From Dreissena polymorpha (taxonomy: Eukaryota > Mollusca > Bivalvia > Myida > Dreissenidae): a stretch of DNA of 64,000 bases. The notes beneath the pieces are model-generated. The model had not been told where the DNA came from, did no database searches, and worked only from the letters and a program-made list of their open reading frames with translations. A program made the position numbers and the translations under genes. Each line of letters starts with the position of its first letter. Position 1 is the first letter of the stretch. Below, in pieces: positions 20,718 through 33,300 of this stretch. The DNA lies in assembly GCF_020536995.1 (NCBI RefSeq), contig NC_068355.1:5511711-5575710 (forward strand), read 5' to 3'.

Positions 20718-21190
20718 ATTTTAGATGTTTAATTATAAAGAATATAATGTAATAGATGATTAATTATAGAGAAAATAATGGTTTTAATAAAATTATAGAA
20801 TCTTAATTTAAATTTTTACCAAATTTTAAGAGAAGGTAATTAAGTTTACATTAAAATGTACCACGGTTATCACGGTGCAAACCAAAACGTGACTGCCTAA
20901 AAATATATACTTAAAGATGTCAAAGAAGATAAGTTATGCAACACAGTCTGAATAATTTTTAGATGTTTAATTATAAAGAATATAATGTAATAGATGATTA
21001 ATTATAGAGAAAATAATGGTTTTAATAAAATTATAGAATCTTAATTTAAATATTTACCAAATTTTAAGAGAAGGTAATTAAGTTTACATTAAAATGTACC
21101 ACGGTTATCACGGTGCAAACCAAAACGTGACTGCCTAAAAATATATACTTAAAGATGTCAAAGAAGATAAGTTATGCAACACAGTCTGAA
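20718..21190 (+). repeat. Tandem duplication, 238-bp unit, two copies
   Basis: The sequence from AGATGTTTAATTATAAAG (20723) to ATGCAACACAGTCTGAATAA repeats from 20961 with very few changes. AT-rich, non-coding. A short symmetrical core CACGGTTATCACGGTG is inside each unit. Confidence 0.85.
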
Positions 21191-21349
21191 TAAACTTATC
21201 TTGAAAAGCCATCGAAAATATTCTTTGACATGGTCAAATAAGATAATTTCTGCCCAGCACCTGTCGACCGCTTCGTTAAATCGGAACATAAGAGAGTCGG
21301 TCAACCGACATATTTATAATGGCCAATTGGTAAATGTATACAGCCTGGA

Positions 21350-21460
21350 GCTACTATCTTGCATCACTGAATCAAGGCTTTGATCGTCGATGTCCGTAAA
21401 ATCACAAATAAGTAAATCAAACCTGCTCATTTTGCGATACACGGTTCTTTCTGAGACAGA
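21350..21460 (-). pseudogene. Possible decayed remnant of an integrase-like transposase N-terminus
   Basis: The minus strand reads VSERTVYRKMSRF followed by DFTDIDDQSLDSVM. This resembles the helix-turn-helix start of integrase-like transposase genes common in animal genomes. The remnant is short and old, and no catalytic core is visible nearby. Confidence 0.25.
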
Positions 21461-21849
21461 TAACAACCGAGACATTTATCCAGCACTGAAAACCCGGCCT
21501 CAACGAGTCCTTCTAGAACATCTTTTGATATCTCAAATTTTGGCTCATTCTGCTTTTAGACTGGCAGGTTCTGACCTCCAAATTTCAGACATTCAACGCT
21601 TAACTTCATGATATCAGCACTGTGAATAATATCTAGTGATCTCATCTCTTTCCGTGATAGTTTAAAAAATATATCAGGAGTTATCTTTACGTTTTAAAAG
21701 TATTTATATGTGTTTCAAGTTTTAATTTAGTAAGAATTAATCATATATCCGTCATGATGGTCATGATAGATTCAGTATTAATACTCAGCACACATATACG
21801 ACTGTCACACTGCGTATAAGAAAATATTGTGCGTAATGTTGAGCCTACT

Positions 21850-22770
21850 GCATATGTTTATGTAACTAGTGCACGTAATGCTATAGCTATGTGCACGTAA
21901 TGATGTGTACTGAACGAACGAGAGTTACACAGCACGTAATGTTTTTATAACAGCACGCATTGATGTAACTATTGCACATAATGACGAATGTACCGAACGG
22001 AAAGAAGTTTGCACAGCACGTAATGTTGTTACTACTGCACATAATTATGTAACTGCTGCACGTACTGACGAATGTACCGAACGTAAAGACGTTTGCACAG
22101 CGCGTAATGAATAAACTATTAACACATAATGTTGAATGTACCGAACGTAAAGAAGTTCGCACGGCATGTAATTATGTTAGTACAGCGCATAATGATGAAA
22201 CTATTGCACGTAATGACGAATGTACCGAACATAAATAAAGTTTGCGCAGCACGGAATGATGTTACTGCTGAACGTAATGATGAAAATACCACACATAATG
22301 ACGAATGTACCAAACGTGTAGACGTTTACATAGCAAGTAATGATGAAACTACTACACATAATGTTGAATGTACGTTAAGTAAAGAGGTTTGAACAAAACA
22401 AAATGATGTGACTACTGCACATGATGATGTAACTACAGCACGTAATGACGAATGTACCGAACGTAAAGAAGCTAGCACAGAACTTAATACTGTAACTACT
22501 GCGCGAATTGCTGTAACTACAGCCCATAAATTGCATAATGACGAATGAACCGAACGTAAAGAAGATATCACAGCACGTAATGCTATTGCTACAGTGCGTA
22601 ATAATGTAACTACATCACATAATGTCGAATGTACAGAACGTCTTACAAGAAGTGTGAACAGAATATAATGTTGTTACTGCTTCGCGTAATGCTTTAACTA
22701 CTGCATATAATGACGAATGTACCGAACGTAAAGAAAATTGCACAAAGCATAATGTATATTCCACTGAAAG
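21850..22770 (+). repeat. Degenerate minisatellite with 21-bp-based units
   Basis: About 900 bp built from variants of GTAACTACTGCACATAATGA alternating with CGAATGTACCGAACGTAAAG and GTTTGCACAGCACGTAATG. Units are largely multiples of three, giving short open frames on both strands (NDECTERKEV-type repeats). The frames are broken often and lack gene context, so I treat them as artefacts. Confidence 0.75.
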
Positions 22771-22799
22771 TAATGATTAATGCACTTCAAACAACGACA

Positions 22800-23194
22800 G
22801 CAGTCATATGAAGTCAGTAATGGCGTTCCGTACACTTGTATGACGCATGTGGTCCTGTCCTACATCCTCGGACAGTATGATCTCTCACTGGCTAGACGAA
22901 TCTCATAGCGCATTAAGTGTACTACTTCAACCGCTCGTGTGCCCCGTGCACGATCCAACATTGAATACGTAGTACTAGTGCATTGTCTGCACAACCGTAA
23001 CGTCATTTCATGTGTTCAGTCTCGTTTTACGTGCATGGTTTATATTCTAAATATATATCATTGACGGATCAGATCTACTTATCGTTAAAACGCCCACAAT
23101 AGTCAGGGCATGCATGGATATAATTAAACAATATAATTTAATGGACTTTAAAATGTATTTACTTTCAATTGAACATGGTTGAGTTTTATTTAAA
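22800..23194. other. Gene-free stretch
   Basis: No frame, repeat or RNA gene supported. The piece CGCTCGTGTGCCCCGTGCACGATCCA (22940-22965) matches part of the Kelch gene's third coding exon at about 38440-38465, so a small fragment of that exon may be duplicated here. Confidence 0.4.
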
Positions 23195-23446
23195 GCGTCA
23201 GTGTCAGTTGCATGTGCGTAAAGTGTCGTCCCAGATTAGCCTGTGCAGTCCACACAGGCTAATCAGGGACGACACTTTCCGCTTTTATGACATTTTTCTT
23301 TTAAATGAAGTCTCTTCTTAGCAAAAATCCAATTTAGGCGGAAAGTGTCGTCCCTGATTAGTCTGTGTGGACTGCACAGGCTAATCTGGGACGACACTTT
23401 ATGCACATGCATTAAGCCCTGTTTTCTCAGAACGCGGCTCATTATA
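23195..23446 (+). mobile_element. Foldback element of the GTGTCGTCCC family, copy 3
   Basis: Two well-preserved hairpins, at about 23221-23280 and 23337-23400, each built from GATTAGCCTGTGCAGTCC and its inverse and joined by AAGTGTCGTCCC/GGGACGACACTT. Non-coding. Confidence 0.8.
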
Positions 23447-23830
23447 TTAGCAGTCAACTGATGGTCTCTCGATTGAGTTCATGTTTCCATATGTGATCAG
23501 AGAAACGAATTGACATAACAATACTCTGCCTACAGGATCGGATATTAATGAAAAGCATGTTCGATAAACAATTTAATGATTTTCACTTAAACTTAATATT
23601 TTTGGATTGAGTTTTGTTGTGAGTTTACTGTTTAGTGAAAGCGCTCGTTAAGCAAATTAAAAAAAAATCTATGAAAAATCAAATAACGAGAAAACCGTTG
23701 ATATAAGGTCGAGAAAGGATTCAACATGTCTTTCGTTAGAAGTGTCTTTAAGTGTATACATTCTGATTTACTATAATAAAATGAAGTGCAATCAGATAAG
23801 CAATGAACTAACATTTCCTGTTTTGGCAAT

Positions 23831-23982
23831 ATAGAGAATACTATGTAAGTGTGATTGTGTACTTAAGTTTATCCCACGAGTGAAGAAAGGTTTACATGGC
23901 GAGTCTTGCCGAGCCTTGTAAGCCTTTCTGAGACGAGTGGGATAAATTTAAGTACACAATCACACTTACATAGTATTCTATG
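23831..23982. repeat. Long palindrome abutting a transposon end
   Basis: Arms of about 60 bp: GAATACTATGTAAGTGTG...TTTATCCCAC and its near-perfect inverse, with a spacer around 23898-23925. The right arm ends exactly where the inverted end at 23983 starts. Confidence 0.8.
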
Positions 23983-26293
23983 TAGGGTAACTCGCCCTTG
24001 AGTCGGACGGGTTAGCGGTATAAGTCTATAAGAAGAAAGCTTTGTGATCAAAGCCGGGACTCGGCTTGTGCAGGCTTTAACTATCATATCATATGAATCT
24101 ATTTTACAAATGATTATTTGATTCCCAGCTTATGATCATTGAAAAATAGTTGAATTACAATACCCACTGCATTCGCCCATGGGTCGGACACATTCGCCCT
24201 TAACACGGACACAGATTTGTATTTAGCATTTATTTAGCATTTATTTGGTTATTCATTCCCTTTATTTATAAAAATGCAAGTTGCACTAACAGCAATGTGT
24301 TGATTTTATAAGTTTATTCTTTTGTAAACATGTTGACGAAAATAAGTTATAAACAAGAAATATCTTTTAAAAAGATATACGGCGTTGATTGTGGTTGGAG
24401 TTTATGAAAGGTAAAGAGTTAAATGAATGCGATCAAGGATAGCGAATGTCTTTTTCTGTGCAGTTCTTAGCTGCATCACACGCAATACGGGATGCTACGC
24501 GGAGTTTTTGCGGCTTATTTTACATTATTACATATTGCTAATCATAAACCTATAGATACAAAACAGAAAACCAAACGAATAATGGAAGTGAAATTAACAC
24601 ATATTAGTCAGCCGGCCACACGCGAAGTATCCGTACATATTTTAAATATTTATACTCGCGTTCTTCGACAAACCTGTTTTAGTGGTTTGTCGGGCATTCC
24701 TATTTGATTCGAGTATTAACAGTATCGAGAATCATCGCGCTCATGCTTAATACACTAGTCAATATGGTGGAATAATTCTTGTTAAATTAATTAAGAATAA
24801 TATTTATCATGGTATTGTTGAAAACACATTAAGAATCTTTTATTGACATACCATAATTATATCGCTGGATATCTTCATTTAACATCTTTCTGGTCTAAAG
24901 AAAATTCCAGTTCACCTAGTTCACGCTACAGCGTCTTTATTATATAACGATTATTTTACTGACCACGAACTCCGGTCAGCTCATAAGGTAGTCGTGAACA
25001 CGCAGCGATGACCTGTATATAAACTATGACATTCACACACACTAACCACGAACTGACGAAGGTGTAGAATCTTCGCACAAATTGTATTGATGTGAAGAGT
25101 TGAGTGTAAAACTGTTCTATCTATCATGCCTTTTCATAAGAGATAAAATTGTTGCATGCTGAACACGTAGTAAAACAGTGTTAGAAAGACGCGGCCATGT
25201 TTCCAATGTTCTGGTGGTATTCTCAAATCAGCCAATGAGACTTAATGAAGTGTATTCATTCGTGGGTAGCCGCGGGCAATTTATGAATGTAACCTAAAGG
25301 TCACCTAAGATCAATTGACGTTAAACAGCTACGCCGAAAAAGACAAAAAAAATGACATGGTCACTTGTTTGTATTGATGTGAAGAGTTGAGTGTAAAACT
25401 GTTCTATCTATCATGCCTTTTCATAAGAGATAAAATTGTTGCATGCTGAACACGCAGTACAACAGTGTTAGAAAGACGCGGCCATGTTTCCAATGTTCTG
25501 GTGGTATTCTCAAATCAGCCAATGAGACTAAATGAAGTGTATTCATTCGTGGGTAGCCGCGGGCAATTTATGAATGTAACCTAAAGCTCACCTAAGGTCA
25601 AGTGACGTTAAACAGCTACGCCGAAAAAGAGAAAAAATGACATGGTCACTTGTAATCCGACCTTTACAACAGCGGAACCATTTGTAGCACTGGGGTGACA
25701 AAGAAAAGTACAGACATTAAAAGAAAAACATTGTGTGATTCTTGCTGTTTGTGAGCTATGGGAGTCTTTATAGATTGAGTCATGTTATTTGGAATGTATA
25801 TGTGGTTAATTCTCATCCGTATGCCGCTTTCATTACATAAACTCATGTTCGCCAAGCCCATAAGGGCAAATTGCGTTCGCCTCAAAGGCTAATTGAGTTG
25901 TAATTCATTGTTTACTGTAATACCTATACAATAGAGCAAACCACTGAAAATTACATTTCATTAGTATAGAATAAGGTTATGTTTTCAATATAAAGTCATT
26001 TGTGAATGCGTTCAAACTTATCTGACCAAAATGCCGTTGGTATAAAGATAATCGATAATTGAAAATTCTGAATTTTCCGTCACCAGAAGTAATTAAAACT
26101 TAAAAGAATCCTAATTCATCGTGAGATAATTTGTGATTACATTTCATTTCAAAATTGTATTTATTTTGAGTATGATGGGTAAATTGTTCGTTATAACGTC
26201 ACAAATCATGCTATACAAAACTGATCTTTGAAAACTACAAAGATAAAAATGTCCGACTCAAGGGCAAAATCGACTCAAGGGCGAGTTACCCTA
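23983..26293. mobile_element. Candidate 2.3-kb DNA transposon, no intact coding region
   Basis: The left end TAGGGTAACTCGCCCTTGAG is mirrored at the right end (CTCAAGGGCGAGTTACCCTA), about 23 bp exact; GACTCAAGGGC is repeated once more inside the right end. No long frame, so it is non-autonomous. It holds two near-identical copies of about 285 bp (25081-25366 and 25367-25650). No flanking duplication was confirmed. Family unknown. Confidence 0.6.
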
Positions 26294-27052
26294 TCCTACA
26301 ATTTATTTTTTATTTAATTTACTCCTGATGCTATTTAAATAGTAGTCTTAAATTGATAAAATAAAAGCAAAAAAAAAACACACATTAAATCTATCATTGC
26401 GTAGTAATATGAATTGTGATCTTTCCCGTTTACGGAACTCGAAATAGTCCTTACGAATTCCACGCAAAAGAAGAGAAACGAGACAAAATATCGCAATACT
26501 CCTCGATTCAATTTTAATCAGCGTTCCAAATGTTACACACTCAAGTACAACTCAAACTACAATTCTTGTTTAACCACTGTTAAATACCAAAAACAAACAT
26601 GGCTGCCATTTTGAAATTTACAAAATGTGTAGACACCTGCGTGAAGCATGATTCAGCATTTATCCCCGCCGATATTGTTAATTTTAGTCTATAAACAACT
26701 TTTCTTTTTACACACTTAACTTACTGACATACAAAGTAAAACATATACTGGTTATTGTTCTACTCACCGAAGTTGTGTAAAAAACATAATTTTTTCGTAA
26801 AGTTTAATTTGCTTCCAGACCATGGCGTGTTAAAATTCTGAACACATTTCTTCATCGCAATCCATCATTTCCATTTTAAAGCACTGGATGTAACTTGTAA
26901 GCAGGCAATTATTTGTGGACAAAGGAACGACTTATTCATCAAAAAAATTACCCTTTTAATTCAATATCGATTTCCTTCAAAAAGTTAAAGAACAATTCAC
27001 TGACACTTTTCTTAAATTTAATCCATCAATTGTTCAACAAAACATCGCGCTA
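26294..27052. other. Gene-free stretch
   Basis: AT-rich, with no supported gene, repeat family or RNA. Confidence 0.5.
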
Positions 27053-27561
27053 TTAAAGGGGCCTTTTCACAGATTTTGGCATTTTTTTTAACTTATTCAT
27101 TAAATGCTTTATATTGATAAATGTAAACATTGGATCATAAAAGCTCCAGTAAAAAATCAAGAAAAAAAATAAAAAAAGGAAAAGAACATTGCCCGGAGCA
27201 GGTTTCGAACCAGTGACCCCTGGAGTACTGCCAGAGTCCTGAAGTAAAAACGCTTCAGCCTACTGAGCTATTCCGCCGAGTACTCATTAATGACGTATTT
27301 TATACCTTATATAAGCAATCTTCGTAGTTTCACAAAATTTAACGACAAAAACAGAACTCTCCAAATTATTCAATCGTTTCGCGTTGCAACGCTTTATAAT
27401 TTTTAGGTTTTAAAATCGTCAAAAGATGCATATAATGGCTATATTAGAGCATGGCTAATGTTCAGTATTACTGTTTCATCACAAATATCATAACTAAAAC
27501 GAAAATTTGCGAATCTGAGTCAACTTTTTTCAATTTTGTCAATTTACCAAAGCGTGAAAAG
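27053..27561 (-). mobile_element. TTAA-flanked element with tRNA-like core, copy D1 (inverted)
   Basis: Inverted copy with a well-preserved tRNA-like core on the minus strand (about 27185-27280). TTAA is at its left end. Its other end (CAATTTACCAAAGCGTGAAAAG) lacks TTAA and runs straight into half of another copy at 27562. Confidence 0.75.
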
Positions 27562-27759
27562 CGTTTTTACTTCAGGACTCTGGCAGGACTCCAGGGGTCA
27601 CTGGTTCGAAACCTGGTCCGGGCAATGTTCTTTTCCTTTTTTTAATTTTATTCTTGATTTTTTACTGGAGCTTTTACGATCCAATGTTTACATTTATCGA
27701 TATAAAGCATTTAATGAATAAGTTACAAAATGCCAAAATCTGTGAAAAGGCCCCTTTAA
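27562..27759 (+). mobile_element. Half copy D2 of the same element, fused head to head with D1
   Basis: Begins abruptly inside the tRNA-like core (CGTTTTTACTTCAGGACTCTGG) and runs to a normal right end with TTAA (27756-27759). Together D1 and D2 make a large inverted structure bounded by TTAA on both outer sides. Confidence 0.75.
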
Positions 27760-28168
27760 AGTATACATTCGACATTTTAACGAAATCGAAAATGGAGTCT
27801 CACCAGTTTCATTCCAGTTTTATATCCCAACACTGTTATTCACACTCATAATATGATAATAATCCATCGTAAACACACACAATAATCGTTCGATGCTTAA
27901 AAAATATTTAATTGTTAAATAAAAACCCTCCAAGTCCGAATGTATGTTGTTCTTAAATCCAAAGCGTCTAGCTAGTTTCGTCATTTAAATTACGTCACAC
28001 GAGATACGTCATTAATTGCGTAATCAATTGAATGAAAATAAAAGTATATATACGGAAAGCTGGTTCTTCATAAATTTTAGTGAATAACCAAAATAGTATT
28101 ATAGTATGACTCAAAACCTGTGTCCATCTATAATTTAGTATAAAAGTAAGATATATATTATAGACGTT
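27760..28168. other. Gene-free stretch
   Basis: Nothing recognised apart from short AT-rich runs. Confidence 0.5.
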
Positions 28169-28284
28169 AATACACGGCTGAGCCGGGCCGGGCAGTGATA
28201 ATCGGACCCAGGTCGCAAACCAGGGTTACTGGTATGCTCCCTGCGGGCCGATTATCACTGCTCGGCCCATCTCAGCCGTGTATT
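28169..28284. repeat. GC-rich palindrome, 116 bp
   Basis: TAATACACGGCTGAG...GCAGTGATAATCGG is mirrored by CCGATTATCACTGC...CTCAGCCGTGTATTA, with a short spacer. It stands out in composition from the AT-rich surroundings. Possibly a tiny foldback element. Confidence 0.7.
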
Positions 28285-28359
28285 ATCCTCTAAATAATTC
28301 ATCGTAAACACACACACGCACTCGTTAACTCGTTGAACGACTGCGTACCCAATGACCTG

Positions 28360-28470
28360 AACGACGCAATCAGGGGTGCAAGGCCAAAAAAAGTATTCCT
28401 TATGTACGTGTTCTAAAAATAACCGTGGAGAAAACCTTATCTAAAAATAACCGTGGAGAAAACCTTATCT
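28360..28470 (+). repeat. 27-bp direct repeat
   Basis: AAAATAACCGTGGAGAAAAC and its following CTTATCT occur twice in tandem at about 28415-28469. Confidence 0.75.
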
Positions 28471-28611
28471 TTTCTTTATGAGTCGTATTTGTTCTATAAA
28501 ATCATTTAGCTGTAGGATAAAGTGGGTTTCCGACGACGAACGTCAAATGCCAAGCGTGCATTTTACACGGCGAGTTAATTCGAATACATGTATATGTATA
28601 AGGCATTTTAC

Positions 28612-28747
28612 TCCGAGTTTTTCTTTCTGCTGGTTTCGGTTTTGCTTCCAACAATTGCTAATTGCCATATGTACGTGTTGTGGACGACAGCGGTACGTCG
28701 GGAACGCCCCCTAGCATCCGCACCAGAGAATCCTCACTGCTTTCCAT
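28612..28747 (-). pseudogene. Decayed copy of the Kelch gene's first coding exon
   Basis: Exactly as long (136 bp) as the first coding exon at 41188-41323 and about 90 percent identical. It starts at the matching ATG (MESSEDSLVRMLGGVPDVPL) and ends at a matching GTAAAA. One in-frame stop (CAG to TAG at about 28664) and changes near the end show it is not used. The similarity extends some tens of bases on both sides (about 28540-28812 against 41135-41372), so this was a DNA-level duplication, not a processed copy. No other exon of a second Kelch gene is seen to its left. Confidence 0.8.
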
Positions 28748-29329
28748 CACTCGCACGTTTAGCATGCACTGGAGTTATTATTTAGGTCGAAACCATTATG
28801 ATCTTGCAGTGTGTGTGTTTGGAATGTTACAATTTAAACCCAAACGCAAATGAGAAAATATTATATTTTTCATTACGTATTCAGACATTATCGACAATGT
28901 GTTATGGTATTAATTTACGGAGCTGAGGGCTCGATTGGGCCGATTTTATACCCAGCCGATAGTTAGATTGCGGGCTCGCTATTGCTTTCCTGCAAGCATA
29001 AACCAGTTGCATGTAGTTGTAATACCTCATAAGTCATTTCTGTTCCGGTCGTTTTAAACTCCAAAACAAACATATTTTTTTACAAAACACAATTTAACGC
29101 GAGGGTTAATTTTTCCTTAAGATTTGACTAGTAGCTGGAGGTCTGTGACAGAGGACCTAAACTAGCCTTATATACAGTAGCCCATCCAAATTGCAGCAAC
29201 GATGTATGCTTCGACCGAATCATGTGTGTCAAAACGGCCAATAATTTTTATCGTGCAATAACTTTCGATAGAAATGTATGTGTAAAATTAAGTTTAAAAC
29301 AACACTTTGTGTTTTGTTTAACATGGCAA

Positions 29330-29335
29330 TTTATT
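29330..29335 (-). terminator. Polyadenylation signal AATAAA of the Kelch gene
   Basis: AATAAA on the minus strand about 70 bp past the TAG stop of the Kelch gene, a normal position for a short 3' untranslated region. Confidence 0.5.
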
Positions 29336-29401
29336 TTAGGAGTAAATTGACAATCAAATAAAGTTATGTATGTTATTATTTTGTTGTTCATGAGTAAAAA
29401 T

Positions 29402-30233
29402 CTAGAGTCTTTGTAGCGCGGACATGCAGATAATGCCCTTGGCGGGGTACGGGAGGTCGTCTGGTTTGGGACACCATCTCCGGTGCGCAGTGTCGTAGCA
29501 CTCCACGCTCCTCAACATGTGGCTACTGGGTTCGGACCTCCCGCCAATCATGTAAATGCGACTTCCTGAAAATGGGTTACACCATTATACATTATTAAAA
29601 CACTGTTAAAATTTTATTCATTTAATATAATGACAATGTATATACTAAAATGTATACTTTAATTGACAAATAAGTATAATTTAACAGTTGTCCGCTGTTT
29701 AAACGTGAAAATAGGGATTAACTGCTTGTATTTTCAATTAATAAAACAATTATCTTGCAAAACCATTTCATAAGAAACGAGCTCTTTATTCTAATTTTAC
29801 ATAATAACAACGGATTAAATCGAACAAAACGTACCTGCAACAGTGACGCCCGCAGCATGTCGTGACGTCATCATATCCGCCTCGAGCGTCCATTGACGTG
29901 ATTGGGGCCGGTAAACGTCGATGGCGTAGAGACTCCGGGGCTTGGAGTGGTCACTCTGCAGGGTCAGTCCACCGCATAGGTACAGGCTGTCTTCCACACT
30001 GACCAGAGAGGCGTAGCAGCGCGGCTTGCGTATACAGCTCTTCATTGACCACCTAGAAAATGTTTTTGTTCGACACTATATGCGAAGTGACCAGTAAATG
30101 TCGTCACAGGTAAGATTAAATTCAGTGAACACATTATGATCTAAGTGCTTATCACAAGATATTCACAGAGAAGTAGATTATGAATACACAATTAAGACAA
30201 AGCTTTTTTGTAATTTGAAATAAATTTCAAGTA

Positions 30234-30303
<70 letters not shown>

Positions 30304-33300
30304 TTAAAACTTCGCGTGAAGCGCTGTCGATTACGACTATGCGTTAATTCTTACGTACGTGTTTGTTGCAGGGTTGTAACATTCGAACAAGGCAAGATAG
30401 CTAGCCGCATTTTTCTTTGCAAAGGAATTTCTGCCGCCAGCGATGAAACATTGCCCACCCAACGTTGCTGCGCAGGCGGCGTATCTAGGTGACGTCAGCA
30501 TGGCGATGAAGGTCCACGTGTTGGAACGTGTTTTGAATTGTTCCACTGTCGACAGAATGCTGAAATATGAAAATGTCGCATTAAACATGTATTTGTATTT
30601 GTACTTGTTTGTGTATGTAAAACTATTAGAAACAAATAATATCGCAGTTAAATGGACTTGGTAAATTATTCATATCATGAAGAGTAAGAGGGGGAAATAT
30701 TTAATTCGCCAACATCGTTATACCTTTTTTCTGCACCAATGCCACCAAAAACATAGATGTCTTCGTTCACGGCGCATGCGCAATGCTTCATCCGCGCGTC
30801 GCCCATTCTTGGTTTGGTGACCCATGTTTTGCCGTCTATTTCGATCGCAAACACAGTGTTGGTCGGTTCAGTCGGAAAAATTCCGGTTGGGTCACGTCCA
30901 CCTTGAAATAAAACAGTAATGATCGTTTAATTTCATGTAAATGGTCATACGACACCTCTATAAAAAGAATCAACGCGCTAGGTTCACATATCATGTCGTT
31001 TTCACACCAACACTAACAAAGGAACCACTATCCCTATCATCATTACGTCCACATATAGTACCACATACACCCATATAATGCAAATGGTAATACTCACACC
31101 ACCAACGCCATTACTTTCATATCAAACATTATCATTTCGTTAACCACCACAACCACACTTCCAGTACTTGTTTTACACATACCTATGAGGTATACGGTCC
31201 GATCCACAAGGACCGCCGCGTGGTGCTGCCTAGGTGAGGGAAGGTCACAGAATCGAACCCAGGATTCGTTGAAGACAGAACGCGCTGAAGAAAAAAAAAT
31301 TAGGTTGCTCAGTTATGCGCTTGCAAGAGGGTAATATGTGAAGGATTAAACTTGACGCGATGTGTGTTAGTCTTTTTTATGTATGTCTTTAATCGCATAT
31401 GCCTATTTTTATTTTAAACCACACTTGCATGAATATAGGATATCTATTACAGCACTGTTCAGTGACTGCATTCATACCTTGTTCGAATTGCTTTCTTTGA
31501 AATCCGCCCACTACGAAGATGTCCACCTTTAATTCCGAGAAGCGTTTAATGGTTTCTGGTGATTGTTGTGGTGCCGTTTCAGTTTTTGTTTCTATCAATT
31601 TCGATCCCAATAGCTGCTTTACCTCTCTAATGCTCTCTGGGGTAGGGCAACTTGCTTCAGGTCGAGGGATTGGTGAAGGGCTTTTAAACTCGCTCAAAGA
31701 TTCCACCGAGGTCTCCGATTCAGATCTCAAGACGCTTTTTTGCTCATGTCTCGATACGTTCTTTGGTTCCATTGATATTTTCGGTTCAAAACTCAATACT
31801 GTCTTTGGTTCCATTGATATTTCCAGTTCAGATCTTATAACGCGCTTAGTTTCCATTGATACTTTCGGTTCAGATTTCAATACGCTCTTTGGTTCAAATG
31901 ATATTTCTGGTTCAGATCTCAAGACGATTTTTGGTCCGACTGATGTTACCGGTTCAGATCTACAGACGCTCTTTTGTTCAGATTCCAATACGCTCTTTGG
32001 TTTCATTGATACATTCGGTTCAGATCCCAATACAGTCTTTGTTTCCATTGATATTTCCGGTTCAAATTTCAAGACGCTCTTTGTTTCAGTTGATATTTCC
32101 GGTTCAGATCGCAAGAAGCTCATCCGAACTGATGTATCCGGTTCGGAACTAAAGGAGCTCATCGGTCCGACTGATGTAGCCGGTTTAGAAGTAAAGGAGC
32201 CCATTGGTCGGACTGATGTATCCGGTTCAGATCTCAGAAAGCTCATTTGTCGAACTGATGTATCCATTTCAGATTTTTGAACGCTCTTGTGTTCAGATCT
32301 CAATATCATTTTTGGTTCCATTGCTGTTTCCGATTCGAATCTCAAGAAGCTCTTTGGTCTGACTGATGTATCCGGTTCAGAACTCAATTTTCTATTGTGT
32401 TCAAATTTCAAAACGCTTTTTGGTTCCGATGATAATTCCGGTACAGATCCAACGACGCTCGTTCGTCCTACTAATGAATCCGGTTCAGATTTCAAGACGC
32501 TCTTTTGTCCGACTGATTTATCTGGTTCAGATCTCAAGACGCTCCTTGGTCCGACTGATTTATCCGGTTCATATCTCAAGAAGCTCATTGGTTGGACTGA
32601 TGTATCCGGTTCAGATCTCAAGGATCTCATTTGTTGAACTGATGTATCCGGTTCATATCTCAAGAAGCTCATTGGTTGGACTGATGTACTAATATCCGGT
32701 TCATATCTCAAGACGCTCTTCGACTCATTTTTTTCATCCGGTTCCGAGCCAGAGAAGCTTTTACTGAGAGCGCTGATTTGTTGCAATGACGTCTCCAGTA
32801 CACAGCTTACCTCGTTTGCACACTCTCCGCTTTCTTCCAACGACTTCTCCAATAAAGGGCGCTTTGGGAATTGGCACTCGCTGCATGATCTATCTGATGA
32901 CGTCATTTCAATTCTCATTTTTTGAGCTGATACTGCTGGTTTGTATGTCTGTCTCATTGGATGTTGGCAATTAATGCTGGCCCTGAAAACTTCCGGTGTG
33001 TTGCTTTCTTTAAGCGGCATTTTGTTTGGTTGTCCTTCTGCTAGACTAATCGGTCCGACTAATGTGTCCGGTTCAGATCGCAATGCGCTCTTTTGTTCAG
33101 ATCTCAAAGCGCTCTTTGGTTTCATTGATATTTCTGGGTCAGATCTCAATACGCTCGTTGGTTCGATTGATGTATCCGGTTGATATCTCAAGAAGCTCAT
33201 TTGTCGAACTGATGTATCCGGTTCATTTCTCAAGAAGCTCATTGGTCGGACTGATGTACTAATATCCGGTTCATATCTCAAGACGCTCTTTGACTCAATT

